DNA of 64,000 bases from an uncultured beta proteobacterium (lineage in GTDB: Bacteria; Pseudomonadota; Gammaproteobacteria; Burkholderiales; Burkholderiaceae): assembly GCA_903867305.1 (NCBI GenBank), contig CAIPQU010000053.1, forward strand, positions 1-64,000, given 5' to 3'. The notes below the pieces were generated by a model. That model was not told the origin of the DNA, did not search any database, and worked only from the letters and a program-made list of their open reading frames with translations. Below, one piece after another: positions 28,599 through 38,993 of this stretch (its first letter is position 1; each line of letters starts with the position of its first letter). The position numbers and the translations under genes are program-made.

Positions 28599-29609
28599 TT
28601 ACTTCAATACCACTGGGTTAATTGGAGATCCAACTCCGCCAGTAATCGGTAATGGGGGTGCCGTAAATAAAAACTCATAGACTTTATCAGCAGCACAATC
28701 ATCAGCTAATTCCTTGAGATTGAAAATCTCACCCATCGTAATACCAATCATCGGGATGACAATCCAGTGCCAAGGTTGATTAGCACCAATCACTTCATTC
28801 GGGCGCACTTCACAACCCCATGTATCAGTACAAATCGCAGCAATCTTTTTTTCATGAATCCAGGTGCAAGTTTCAAAACGCAAGCCTGGCGCATCACCAG
28901 CAGCATATGAATCCCAATCACCTCTGGCTAAACGCTCTTCCATCATGCCCGTGCGAACAATCACAAAATCGCCTTGCTTGATTTCGACACCCTGTGCTTT
29001 AGCACAGTCATCTAGATCTTGATTAGAAATACCATATCCATCAGGTAAAAAATCACCACCCTTAAAACGGGCCATATCTAATAGAACGCCACGACCAATC
29101 ATTTTGTCGCGAGTTTTTTCAATACCGTTTTTCTTCGCACCTGTCGAATCAACTAATGCCGCGTCATATCCATTCCACATTTTATCTTTGTAAAAAATGT
29201 GACCTAGTGCATCCCATTGTGTTCCGCACTGCAAAGGCATCGATACCATGTCATCAGCATAACGAATACCACCAGCATCTTGATTACCTGAAACAGCATC
29301 AGTACCTGTGGCTAACATCGTATGAATTGGATTGAAACGACCACCCCAGCCTGTTGTTTGTGGGCCATGCGAGTCAAAATTAAGTCCTAATGAAATCGCT
29401 TTACCTTTTTTAACTAACTTTGCAGCCTCTTTGAGTTGCTCTGGTCCAACGTAATTGAGGGTGCCGATTTCATCATCAGGGCCCCACTTACCCCAGTTAC
29501 AGGTATCTTTAGCCATTTGCTCAATCGCCGCCAGCGTTAATGTGCGATCAATATTATTATTCGGAACACCCTTCATACCAGGCGCAGTTTGTTTTGTTGT
29601 CATGAACAT
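28599..29609 (-). CDS. cyclase-family (kynurenine formamidase-like superfamily) hydrolase
   Basis: WGPDDEIGTLNYVGPEQLKEAAKLVKKGKAISLGLNFD; LQCGTQWDALGHIFYKDKMWNG. Confidence 0.8.
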   Translation of the reverse strand: MFMTTKQTAPGMKGVPNNNIDRTLTLAAIEQMAKDTCNWGKWGPDDEIGTLNYVGPEQLKEAAKLVKKGKAISLGLNFDSHGPQTTGWGGRFNPIHTMLATGTDAVSGNQDAGGIRYADDMVSMPLQCGTQWDALGHIFYKDKMWNGYDAALVDSTGAKKNGIEKTRDKMIGRGVLLDMARFKGGDFLPDGYGISNQDLDDCAKAQGVEIKQGDFVIVRTGMMEERLARGDWDSYAAGDAPGLRFETCTWIHEKKIAAICTDTWGCEVRPNEVIGANQPWHWIVIPMIGITMGEIFNLKELADDCAADKVYEFLFTAPPLPITGGVGSPINPVVLK

Positions 29610-29960
29610 CTCCTTAGAAAAAATTTTTATGAATGTATTATAGGATGAACTTTCAATCCTACGTCATTCAACCAGGAATTCAATGTAACTGATTTCCAAG
29701 CAGAGATGAATGACATTCAGCCTGCATTAGGGTTTGTACTGATTTAATTTTTATGACGTTCATGAAAAATCGAAAACTTGCAGCAGTTTTTTGATGTTGG
29801 CAAAAATTTCATATAATCATTATTCTTTACCAACATCCAAACTCTTAAAAAGAGTTAATTATAAAAATTGATGGGGGGGACAAGTCCTTTACTCAAACAT
29901 TCAGCTTGAGTCAATTTCTGTCTTTTCCGAAAAGTGTTCCATTAACAGAAAGGTTGCATT

Positions 29961-30896
29961 ATGTCAGCGAAACAAAAGAAAGTGATTATCACCTGTGCCG
30001 TCACAGGCTCGATTCACACACCAACGATGTCTCCATACCTCCCCGTAACACCGAAAGAAATTGAGGATGCGGCTGTCGGCGCTGCAGAAGCAGGCGCTTC
30101 GATTGTTCACTTACATGCCCGCAATCCAGAGAATGGTCTTCCTGATCAAACTCCAGAAGCATTTATGAAGTTTTTGCCACAGATCAAAGCCCGCTCGAAT
30201 GTCGTGATTAATCTGACTACTGGCGGCTCACCCACGATGGCGATTGAAGATCGACTCCAACCAGCTCTTCGCTTAAAGCCTGAAGTGGCATCACTCAATA
30301 TGGGTTCAATGAACTTTGGTCTTTATCCGATGTTAAATCGCTATAAAGAATTTAAATATGACTGGGAAGAACCGTATCTAGCTGGTTCAGAAGATCGTAT
30401 CTTCAAAAACACATTTAAAGATATTCGCTATATTTTAGAGTCTTGCTCTGAAAACAATACACGCTTTGAAATCGAATGTTATGACATTGCACACCTTTAT
30501 GTCGCTGCGCATTTTGTGGATCGCGGTTTACTTAAAGGTCCTCTCTTGATTCAGTCCGTCTTTGGTTTACTCGGCGGAATCGGACCTCACCCAGAAGATG
30601 TCCTAATGATGAAACGTACAGCAGATCGCCTCTTCGGTGAAGACTACTACTGGTCAGTGCTTGGCGCTGGTAAAAACCAAATGCCGATTGCTGCCATGTC
30701 AGCTGCCATGAACTCCAATATTCGGGTAGGTTTGGAAGACTCATTATGGGACGGACCTGGAACTTTGGCGAAGACTAATGCCGACCAAGTGACTCGCGCT
30801 GTCAATTTATTAAAAGCTCTGAACTTAGAGCCAGCTACTCCAGATGAAGCAAGAGCCATGCTAGGGCTTAAAGGACCGAATCAGGTCAACTTCTAA
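29961..30896 (+). CDS. BKACE-family protein (DUF849, 3-keto-5-aminohexanoate cleavage enzyme-like)
   Basis: KKVIITCAVTGSIHTPTMSPYLPVTPKEIEDAAVGAAEAGASIVHLHARNPENGLPDQ; INLTTGG. Confidence 0.9.
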   Translation: MSAKQKKVIITCAVTGSIHTPTMSPYLPVTPKEIEDAAVGAAEAGASIVHLHARNPENGLPDQTPEAFMKFLPQIKARSNVVINLTTGGSPTMAIEDRLQPALRLKPEVASLNMGSMNFGLYPMLNRYKEFKYDWEEPYLAGSEDRIFKNTFKDIRYILESCSENNTRFEIECYDIAHLYVAAHFVDRGLLKGPLLIQSVFGLLGGIGPHPEDVLMMKRTADRLFGEDYYWSVLGAGKNQMPIAAMSAAMNSNIRVGLEDSLWDGPGTLAKTNADQVTRAVNLLKALNLEPATPDEARAMLGLKGPNQVNF

Positions 30897-30926
30897 AAAA
30901 AAGTCCTGTTCATCAGGACTTTTTTT
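30895..30926. terminator. bidirectional rho-independent terminator
   Basis: AAAAAA AAGTCCTG TTCAT CAGGACTT TTTTT between convergent genes. Confidence 0.9.
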
Positions 30927-31413
30927 ATACCTTCATTCCTGAAGACGAAGGAAATGGGTGCTCGAGGGTGGAACCCAAAAAATAAATCATTCCATATAAA
31001 AAAATAATGATGAAGAGTATTAATCCAATCGCCACGATAGACCAACGACGTTGCACCTTTTGAAAGTGCTCAACACTATCCCAGTGATCGTTTTGCCATG
31101 CCCACTCTCGGCCTTTAAAACCTAACACCACATGCATAATAAAACCAATGCCTGGGACTAAGGCAAGTAAGCCTATCCAGGTTTTATTGCAAACGGCCCA
31201 AAACCATCCAAACACGAATGCTCCCCAAGACCAACCAGCAACCCCCGCTGGAATCGCTAAGTTATTACGCGCAGGACTCATCGGGGCAGAATCAATCGTC
31301 GCCATGACAGACTCGACCACTGGCGGTGCCTCCGTTGATGTCAAATCATTGCCGCATTGCGTACAAAAATATGCATGATCAGGATTACTTTTACCGCACT
31401 TAGGACAAAACAT
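30925..31413 (-). CDS. zinc-ribbon membrane protein
   Basis: MFCPKCGKSNPDHAYFCTQCGNDL zinc ribbon plus TM segments. Confidence 0.75.
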   Translation of the reverse strand: MFCPKCGKSNPDHAYFCTQCGNDLTSTEAPPVVESVMATIDSAPMSPARNNLAIPAGVAGWSWGAFVFGWFWAVCNKTWIGLLALVPGIGFIMHVVLGFKGREWAWQNDHWDSVEHFQKVQRRWSIVAIGLILFIIIFLYGMIYFLGSTLEHPFPSSSGMKV

Positions 31414-31428
31414 CGTTTACCTTTGTAT

Positions 31429-31818
31429 TTAGTGAGAATGAAGCCCAGAAACAATAAATAGGCCCACGGCACAGCCAATACCGACTGTCCAACACAAGCT
31501 TCGTAAAGTGGCTTTATCCGTCACGTAACAAATAACAAAAAGGAACCTAGCGATCACAAAAATAGAGGCCAAACAATTCACAGAACCCGTGGGAGCTTGC
31601 GTCATGGTAGCAACAAGGACTCCAGCGGCGAATAACGGAAAGGCTTCAAAGCTATTCGCTTGAGCAGCATTACCGCGAGCCCGAAAACCGGTCTGATTCG
31701 CTAACCATTGCCGAGGATTATTGTTATCAAATTTTTCAAATCCCCATTTTGCAAAGGCTGTACCAAGATAAGGCAATAACCCCGCAATTAACACACACCA
31801 TAAAGCGATTGTCATCAT
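31429..31818 (-). CDS. MAPEG family membrane protein
   Basis: Four-TM, RARGNAAQANSFEAFPLFAAGVLVATMTQA. Confidence 0.8.
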   Translation of the reverse strand: MMTIALWCVLIAGLLPYLGTAFAKWGFEKFDNNNPRQWLANQTGFRARGNAAQANSFEAFPLFAAGVLVATMTQAPTGSVNCLASIFVIARFLFVICYVTDKATLRSLCWTVGIGCAVGLFIVSGLHSH

Positions 31819-31917
31819 AACCCCCTGTATTTGCTATCAAGCTCAGATACTGTTATTTTAGTGTAAATTAGTCTGAACAATTCAATAGATAATAAAAAGA
31901 TAACGAAAGGATAGAAG

Positions 31918-32280
31918 ATGAAATTTCAAGAATCGGTCAAAACCTGCTTTAATCAATTTTCTAGTTTTCAAGGAAGAGCTTCACGTTCCGAATATTGGTA
32001 GTTTGCTTTGTTCTCTTTAATCGTCAACTTTGTCTCCAACAGTATCCTCCCCTCAAACATTGGGTTAATTGTTAGTGTGATTATTCTGGTACCTCATATC
32101 AGTGTCGCAATTCGTCGCTTGCATGACATTGGTAAAAAAGGCTATTGGATCTTGCTAGGCTTAATTCCAATCGCTGGCCTCGTACTCATTTACTGGTTCA
32201 TACAAAAATCAGAACCCGTGGCAAATGAGTTTGGTGAGGTCCCTGCAGATGTAGATCTTGCTCAAATCACTTCATCGTAG
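31918..32280 (+). pseudogene. DUF805 family membrane protein interrupted by in-frame TAG
   Basis: MKFQESVKTCFNQFSSFQGRASRSEYW*FALFSLIVNFVSN...VAIRRLHDIGKKGYWILLGLIPIAGLVLIYWFIQKSEPVANEFGE; TAG at 31999-32001 in the same frame, rest of ORF open. Confidence 0.85.
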
Positions 32281-32595
32281 ATACTCAGTAAAACGATACC
32301 GAGCAAAACCATAGGCGTGAAAAGTGCCTCATGGGATTTCATCCGCTGAAAGCCGCCTCAGTAATAACTTTTACAAACGGTTTAGTTAACACACTAAATC
32401 GTTCTATATTTTAGAAATTCACAATGAATGGAATTTCATTCAAAAAATAGTTCAATTGATGATTCACAGGCTTCCTGAAGAGCTATCGAGAGTTTTACAA
32501 ACTATTAAAATTGGGGCATAAGTTCAAATCAGCAAGAAAAGAAGGCTTACAATAGATACCACCAATACAAAAGTATTTTTTTATTTCAGGAGAAA

Positions 32596-35184
32596 ATGAT
32601 GTTAGAAGCATATCGTGCCCACGTCGCAGAGCGCGCCGCAATTGGAATCCCACCACTCCCACTCTCAAAAGCCCAAACCCTTCAATTGGTTGAACTTTTT
32701 AAAAATCCTCCCGCTGGCGAAGAAGCCACATTAACCGAATTAATGACCCATAGAGTTCCTGCTGGGGTCGATGATGCTGCCAAGGTAAAGGCAGAATTTT
32801 TAGCAAAAATCGCCACGGGAGAAGAAAAGTCTCCTTTATTAAAGAATACTGATGCTACTCAATTACTCGGTACGATGCTCGGTGGATACAATATCAAGCC
32901 TCTGATTGACTTACTCGGTGATGCACAATGTGCCCCGATTGCGGCTAGTGCATTGAAAAAAACCTTATTAATGTTTGACTTTTTTCATGATGTGCAAGAA
33001 TTAGCAGAAAAAGGCAATGCCTTCGCAAAAGAAGTGATCCAAAGCTGGGCTGATGCAGAATGGTTTACGAGCCGTCCAAATCTCCCAGAAAGCTTAAAAA
33101 TAACTGTATTTAAAGTTTCTGGTGAAACGAATACCGATGACTTATCTCCAGCACCGGATGCTTGGAGTCGTCCTGATATTCCTTTGCACGCACTTGCGAT
33201 GCTCAAAAATGGTCGCCCCGATATTACTCCCGATGAGTTAGGTCAACGTGGTCCTTTAAAACTTTTAGCTGAACTCCAACAAAAAGGAAACCTCATTGCT
33301 TATGTTGGCGATGTGGTTGGTACCGGATCTTCGCGTAAATCTGCAACAAACTCGGTACTTTGGTATACCGGTCAAGATATTCCATTTGTTCCTAATAAAC
33401 GTTTTGGTGGCGTGTGTTTGGGTAGTAAAATTGCTCCTATTTTCTTTAACACCATGGAAGATGCCGGTGCCCTCCCCATCGAACTCGACGTGAGCCAAAT
33501 GGAAATGGGCGATGTGGTTGAGTTGCGCCCTTATGAAGGTCGCGCTCTCAAAGATGGTAAAGAGATTTCAAGCTTTACAATGCGCTCAGAAGTGATTTTT
33601 GATGAAGTACGTGCCGGTGGACGTATTCCTCTGATTATCGGTCGTGGTCTCACGATGAAAGCACGTCAAGCCTTAGGTCTACCAGCGTCCACTGTATTTC
33701 GTTTACCGCAAGCTCCTGCCGACAATACCGCTGGCTTTACTTTGGCACAAAAAATTGTGGGGCGTGCCGTTGGTCTTCCAGAAGGTCAAGGCGTTCGTCC
33801 AGGAACCTATTGTGAGCCACAGATGACTACCGTCGGTTCGCAAGATACAACGGGGCCGATGACACGTGATGAATTGAAAGATTTGGCTTGCCTCGGCTTC
33901 TCAGCTGACCTCGTAATGCAGTCCTTCTGCCACACAGCAGCCTATCCTAAACTGGTCGATATTAAAACCCATCGTGATTTACCTGCATTTATGACGAGCC
34001 GCGGTGGTGTTTCTCTGCGTCCCGGTGACGGCATTATTCACAGCTGGCTCAATCGTTTATTAATGCCAGATACTGTTGGTACTGGTGGCGATAGCCATAC
34101 CCGTTTCCCGATCGGAATTTCCTTCCCTGCCGGTTCTGGTTTGGTAGCGTTTGCTGCGGCTACTGGTGTCATGCCTTTGGATATGCCAGAGTCTGTCCTC
34201 GTACGCTTTAAAGGTCAAATGCAACGCGGCGTCACACTACGAGATCTCGTGAATGCGATTCCGTTATATGCCATTAAGCAAGGCTTACTCACGGTAGAGA
34301 AAAAAGGTAAGAAAAATATTTTCTCTGGCCGTATTTTAGAAATCGAAGGCTTACCAGATCTGAAAGTTGAGCAAGCATTTGAATTATCAGATGCCTCAGC
34401 TGAGCGTTCTGCTGGTGGTTGTACAGTGCACCTCAATAAAGAACCAATCATCGAATACATGCGCTCAAATATTGCCCTCATGAAGTGGATGATTGCGAAT
34501 GATTACGAAGATGCACGCACCCTAGGTCGTCGTATTAAATCGATGGAAAATTGGATCGCTAAACCAGAACTGCTCAAAGCTGATGCAAATGCAGAATACG
34601 CAGCCGTCATTGAGATTGATTTAGCGGATATTAAGGAACCTATCTTGGCTTGCCCTAACGATCCAGATGATGTGAAGTACTTATCAGAAGTCGCTGGTGA
34701 CAAAATTGATGAGGTCTTCATCGGCTCTTGCATGACCAATATTGGTCACTTCCGCGCAGCTAGTAAAATCTTAGAAGGTCGCGACGATCTACCAACCCGT
34801 TTGTGGATCGCACCACCGACAAAGATGGATGCGATGATTTTGACCGAGGAAGGTTATTACAGTAGTTTTGGTAAGACAGGCGCGCGGATGGAAATGCCTG
34901 GCTGCTCTTTGTGTATGGGTAACCAAGCACAAATCAGAAAAGGCTCAACGGCCGTCTCTACCTCAACCCGTAACTTCCCGAACCGCTTAGGTATCGATAC
35001 GCGGGTGTATCTGTCATCCGCAGAACTCGCCGCAGTTTGCGCACTGATGGGTAAAATCCCGACTGTCGCCGAATACCTCGAGCGTTATGAGGTTATCGCA
35101 AATAAGTCAGCTGAGATTTATCGTTACATGAATTTTGATCAAATCAGTGAATTCAGTGACTTAAGTCACACCATCAACGCTTAA
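32596..35184 (+). CDS. acnB: bifunctional aconitate hydratase 2 / 2-methylisocitrate dehydratase
   Basis: [27 protein letters not shown]; AcnB swivel and catalytic motifs ([59 protein letters not shown]). Confidence 0.97.
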   Translation: MMLEAYRAHVAERAAIGIPPLPLSKAQTLQLVELFKNPPAGEEATLTELMTHRVPAGVDDAAKVKAEFLAKIATGEEKSPLLKNTDATQLLGTMLGGYNIKPLIDLLGDAQCAPIAASALKKTLLMFDFFHDVQELAEKGNAFAKEVIQSWADAEWFTSRPNLPESLKITVFKVSGETNTDDLSPAPDAWSRPDIPLHALAMLKNGRPDITPDELGQRGPLKLLAELQQKGNLIAYVGDVVGTGSSRKSATNSVLWYTGQDIPFVPNKRFGGVCLGSKIAPIFFNTMEDAGALPIELDVSQMEMGDVVELRPYEGRALKDGKEISSFTMRSEVIFDEVRAGGRIPLIIGRGLTMKARQALGLPASTVFRLPQAPADNTAGFTLAQKIVGRAVGLPEGQGVRPGTYCEPQMTTVGSQDTTGPMTRDELKDLACLGFSADLVMQSFCHTAAYPKLVDIKTHRDLPAFMTSRGGVSLRPGDGIIHSWLNRLLMPDTVGTGGDSHTRFPIGISFPAGSGLVAFAAATGVMPLDMPESVLVRFKGQMQRGVTLRDLVNAIPLYAIKQGLLTVEKKGKKNIFSGRILEIEGLPDLKVEQAFELSDASAERSAGGCTVHLNKEPIIEYMRSNIALMKWMIANDYEDARTLGRRIKSMENWIAKPELLKADANAEYAAVIEIDLADIKEPILACPNDPDDVKYLSEVAGDKIDEVFIGSCMTNIGHFRAASKILEGRDDLPTRLWIAPPTKMDAMILTEEGYYSSFGKTGARMEMPGCSLCMGNQAQIRKGSTAVSTSTRNFPNRLGIDTRVYLSSAELAAVCALMGKIPTVAEYLERYEVIANKSAEIYRYMNFDQISEFSDLSHTINA

Positions 35185-35212
35185 GAAAAGTTCTACGCAT
35201 TTTTGTTCATTT

Positions 35213-35246
35213 TGGCATATACTGTATATAAATACAGTATATGCCA
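35213..35246. promoter_or_regulatory. LexA/SOS box (CTGT-N8-ACAG, 35222-35237) inside a 34-bp near-perfect palindrome overlapping the umuD start codon
   Basis: TGGCATATACTGTAT-ATAA-ATACAGTATATGCCA; arms are 15-bp exact inverted repeats. Confidence 0.9.
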
Positions 35247-35651
35247 ATAATGCACACCATCCCACCATTTTTAGCCCCACTCTTTCATGATGCTATACCG
35301 GCAGGCTTTCCTTCGCCAGCATCTGACTATATCGATCAGCGCCTTGATTTACACGATTACCTAGGCGTCCACTCCGAAGCAACTTTTTTCTTACGTGTCC
35401 AAGGGGATTCGATGCAAGGAGCAGGTATTTATGACGGCGATTTACTCGTTGTCGATCGCTCTATCAGTCCGAAATCAGGTCAAGTGGTGATCGCCGTCAT
35501 TGATGGCGAATTTACCGTCAAGCGGCTACAAAAACGTGGCGGAGTCACCTGGCTCAAATCGGAAAATCCCAACTATCCACCGATTGAGTTACGCGAAGGC
35601 CAAGAACTCGAAGTTTGGGGTGTCGTTTCACACGTTGTGCATAAACCGTAA
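35241..35651 (+). CDS. umuD: translesion polymerase V autoproteolytic subunit (S24/LexA-like)
   Basis: PAGFPSPASDYI cleavage site; GDSMQGAGIYDGDLLVVDRS; DGEFTVKRL. Confidence 0.93.
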   Translation: MPIMHTIPPFLAPLFHDAIPAGFPSPASDYIDQRLDLHDYLGVHSEATFFLRVQGDSMQGAGIYDGDLLVVDRSISPKSGQVVIAVIDGEFTVKRLQKRGGVTWLKSENPNYPPIELREGQELEVWGVVSHVVHKP

Positions 35652-35654
35652 ATC

Positions 35655-36968
35655 ATGCAATTACTACCGAGCGACCGTGCCATTGCTCTGATTGATGGCA
35701 ATAATTTTTACGTTTCTTGTGAACGAGTATTTAATCCAAAACTGACTCGTCAACCGCTCGTGATTCTATCGAATAATGACGGTTGTATCGTCTCACGTAG
35801 CCAAGAGGCACGGGATCTTGATATCCCAATGGGGACGCCATTTTTTAAAGCAAAACACCTTGTCAAAAGTCATGGTTTGCAATGGCTTAGCTCAAACTAT
35901 ACGCTCTATGGTGATATGAGTGCACGGATGATGGCTGTACTCTCAGAATTCTCACCCGAACAAGAAATCTATTCTATCGATGAATGTTTCTTAGATCTTT
36001 CGCAGATGATGTCCAAGGAAAATCTAGTTCCTTACGGTAAAAAAATGAAGGAACGTGTCTATCAATATCTAGGCTTACCAACCTGCGTGGGTATCGGCCC
36101 AACTAAAACCCTCGCCAAGCTTGCCAATCATATTGCGAAAAAAAATGGATGCTTTGGTGGTGTCTTTGCATGGGCGGCACTCAATGCTCAAGAACAAATG
36201 GATTGGTTTAAAAAGATTGCGGTCAAGGAAATCTGGGGCGTTGGTCGGCGGATCAACGAGAATTTACAAGAAATGGGGATTACGACCGTCTACGATTTAG
36301 CCTGCGCAAATCCAGAAATGATTCGCCGGCGCTTCTCGGTAGTATTAGCTAGAACCGTAGCAGAATTACAAGGTGTCTCCTGCCTAGCAATGAGCGACCT
36401 CGAAGATGTGCCGCGTAAGCAACAAATTATTTCCAGTAAAAGTTTTGGACAACCCATTCAGGCGCTTCCGCCACTAGAGGAAGCAGTAGCTAGTTATATC
36501 TGTCGTGCTGCAGAAAAATTACGCTCGCAAAATAGTGTTTGCCATTATGTCACCGTCTTTGTTCGAACCAATCCATTTGCAGCAAACCAAGCACAGTATC
36601 GTAATCAAATCACCATCCCTCTATCCATTGCAAGCGCCGATAGCCGACGCCTAGTTAAAGCAGCATTATTTGGTTTATCTCGTATCTACCAACCAGGCTT
36701 TGTGTATAAGAAGGCAGGTGTGATCCTGTCAGATATACACTTAGCACAACACCATCAAGAAGATCTGTTTACCCAAATCAACCAAAAAAAATCAGTGCAA
36801 GTAATGCAAACCATGGATCACCTCAATCATCTCTATGGTGCTAATACAATTATTCTGGCAAGTACGGGAGCCACGAGGAATAATCCTCGTTTTTGGCGGA
36901 TGCGGGCCAACCATAAAAGTCAACGCTTCACCACGCGTTGGCATGAAATCCCCTTAGTAAAAACCTGA
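35655..36968 (+). CDS. umuC: Y-family DNA polymerase V catalytic subunit
   Basis: ALIDGNNFYVSCERVFNP; YSIDECFLDLS; CVGIGPTKTLAKLANHIAKK. Confidence 0.95.
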   Translation: MQLLPSDRAIALIDGNNFYVSCERVFNPKLTRQPLVILSNNDGCIVSRSQEARDLDIPMGTPFFKAKHLVKSHGLQWLSSNYTLYGDMSARMMAVLSEFSPEQEIYSIDECFLDLSQMMSKENLVPYGKKMKERVYQYLGLPTCVGIGPTKTLAKLANHIAKKNGCFGGVFAWAALNAQEQMDWFKKIAVKEIWGVGRRINENLQEMGITTVYDLACANPEMIRRRFSVVLARTVAELQGVSCLAMSDLEDVPRKQQIISSKSFGQPIQALPPLEEAVASYICRAAEKLRSQNSVCHYVTVFVRTNPFAANQAQYRNQITIPLSIASADSRRLVKAALFGLSRIYQPGFVYKKAGVILSDIHLAQHHQEDLFTQINQKKSVQVMQTMDHLNHLYGANTIILASTGATRNNPRFWRMRANHKSQRFTTRWHEIPLVKT

Positions 36969-36969
36969 C

Positions 36970-36999
36970 TACTCCCCATAGCTAAAGCAAGGGGCTTTA
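36970..36999 (-). mobile_element. possible solo IS200/IS605-like end remnant
   Basis: Minus strand CCCCTTGCTTTAGCTATGGGGAGTAGTCAG: imperfect hairpin resembling the TTTAG...GGGGAG...GTCA end at 9654; no ORF attached; limits approximate. Confidence 0.35.
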
Positions 37000-37087
37000 C
37001 GCTGCTTTTGGTAAATTAGACAAGTGATTTTGAAATAGTGAATAATAGAGGAAATCACATTTAACACTTCACAACTCAAGAGTATTT

Positions 37088-37666
37088 ATGAAAACCATTC
37101 TCAAATCACGTTTATTCATACAACTATTGCTCATCCTTAGCTTGAGCCTAGGTGCGATGAATTGCTTTGCCGGCACACAGGTTCTTTTCAAAACGACAAA
37201 AGGTGATTTTGTTGTAGAACTTGATGATGACAAAGCACCAAAAACAGTTGAGAACTTTTTAGGCTATGTCAAAAGTAATTTTTATTCAGATACGATTTTT
37301 CATCGAGTCATCAACGGATTTATGGTTCAAGGCGGTGGATTTACCAAGGATATGCAACAAAAAACAACGCGCGCCCCAATTGATATCGAGTCACAAAATG
37401 GTCTGAAAAACTATAAATATACGATTGCTATGGCAAGAACTAGTGACCCAAATTCTGCAACGTCACAGTTCTTTATCAACGTCAAAGATAACGCCATGCT
37501 CGATTACCCAAGTCGCGATGGATTTGGATATACCGTGTTTGGGAAGGTTATTTCTGGAACAGCAACAATTGATGAAATCAAATTTGCACCGACGACAGTA
37601 CGTAATAGGATGTCAGATGTTCCTACTGAGCCGATCACGATTATCTCCGCAACGGTTCAAAAATAA
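37088..37666 (+). CDS. cyclophilin-type peptidyl-prolyl cis-trans isomerase, secreted
   Basis: Signal peptide; FHRVINGFMVQGGGF; TSDPNSATSQFFINVKDN. Confidence 0.93.
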   Translation: MKTILKSRLFIQLLLILSLSLGAMNCFAGTQVLFKTTKGDFVVELDDDKAPKTVENFLGYVKSNFYSDTIFHRVINGFMVQGGGFTKDMQQKTTRAPIDIESQNGLKNYKYTIAMARTSDPNSATSQFFINVKDNAMLDYPSRDGFGYTVFGKVISGTATIDEIKFAPTTVRNRMSDVPTEPITIISATVQK

Positions 37667-37676
37667 TTAATCGTAT

Positions 37677-38237
37677 ATGAAATTTTGTACCCTATGCGGT
37701 AATGCCGTCCACATAGCCATCCCAACGGATGACAACCGTGAGCGTCACATCTGTAAAGCGTGTGGGGAGATTCACTACCACAACCCCAAAAATGTGGTGG
37801 GTACAATTCCACTATGGGAAAACAAAATTCTATTGTGTCGACGGGCGATCGAACCGCGTAAAAATTATTGGACGCTACCCGCTGGCTTTCTAGAATTACA
37901 TGAGACTAGCGCAGAAGGTGCCGTGCGGGAGACTCTCGAAGAAACTGGCGCGATCGTTGACGTCGGTGCTCTATTTACGATTCTCAATGTGCCACATATT
38001 GGGCAAATTCATTGGTTTTATATCGCTCAAATGACGAGTGCCAAATTCAGCCCTTTCACCAGCGAAAGTACTGAGGTGGCCTTATTTGATGAAGCAGATA
38101 TTCCATGGGATGAGATCGCATTCTTGACAGTCAAAACCGCTTTAAAAAACTTCTTTGCCGATCGTCACGCTGGAAAAGATTTACTACAACCGGGACTCAT
38201 TCCGCACCTGACTGATTTACGCCCAGTCACTAGTTAA
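37677..38237 (+). CDS. zinc-ribbon NUDIX hydrolase
   Basis: CTLCG...CKACGEIHYHNPK; GFLELHETSAEGAVRETLEETGA Nudix box. Confidence 0.93.
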   Translation: MKFCTLCGNAVHIAIPTDDNRERHICKACGEIHYHNPKNVVGTIPLWENKILLCRRAIEPRKNYWTLPAGFLELHETSAEGAVRETLEETGAIVDVGALFTILNVPHIGQIHWFYIAQMTSAKFSPFTSESTEVALFDEADIPWDEIAFLTVKTALKNFFADRHAGKDLLQPGLIPHLTDLRPVTS

Positions 38238-38240
38238 ACA

Positions 38241-38981
38241 ATGACTGCCATTCAATGGCTACAAACCAATAGCCCTTTCCCATCACCACGTCATTTTGAG
38301 CAAGATGATCCTGAATTACCAGATGGGCTGATTGCGGTTAGCGATTCGATCGATGAATATCGGCTCATAGCAGCGTATCGCCTAGGTATCTTTCCTTGGT
38401 ATAACAAAGACCAACCTGTCTTATGGTGGTGCACATCACCTCGCATGGTTCTCGAGACCGCAAAAATAAAAATCAGTCGCAGCCTTCACAAAAAGATAAA
38501 ACAAGTTCAAATGAATCCTCAATGGGAAATCAGGATTGACACCTCCTTCCAACGAGTGATGGAATCTTGTGCAACAAGTAATCGAAAAGAACAAGATGGT
38601 ACATGGATTACTGCTGAAATTATTGATAGTTATGTACAACTGCACCACTTAGGCTTGGCGCATAGCGTTGAAACCTGGTATCAGAACGAGCTCGTTGGCG
38701 GTCTTTATGGCATTAACCTCGGCAAAATGATGTATGGCGAATCCATGTTTACGCACGTCACAGACGCATCGAAAATCGCACTGGCTGCTTTATGCGCCTG
38801 GTGTGTTGAAGTTGATATCCAACGGATCGATTGTCAACAAGAAACAAGCCATCTTGGTTCTCTTGGTGCCGAACCAATCTCTAAAAATGAATTTCTAGAT
38901 TGGGTAGAAAGTCATATTGATTTACCAGCCCCCTCTTGGAATTGGAACAAATCAGTCCTTTGTGCATATAATCAATGTTAA
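38241..38981 (+). CDS. aat: leucyl/phenylalanyl-tRNA--protein transferase
   Basis: FPWYNKDQPVLWWCTSPRMVL; GGLYGINLGKMMYGESMFTHVTDASKIAL. Confidence 0.95.
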   Translation: MTAIQWLQTNSPFPSPRHFEQDDPELPDGLIAVSDSIDEYRLIAAYRLGIFPWYNKDQPVLWWCTSPRMVLETAKIKISRSLHKKIKQVQMNPQWEIRIDTSFQRVMESCATSNRKEQDGTWITAEIIDSYVQLHHLGLAHSVETWYQNELVGGLYGINLGKMMYGESMFTHVTDASKIALAALCAWCVEVDIQRIDCQQETSHLGSLGAEPISKNEFLDWVESHIDLPAPSWNWNKSVLCAYNQC

Positions 38982-38993
38982 ATAAAACATCGT

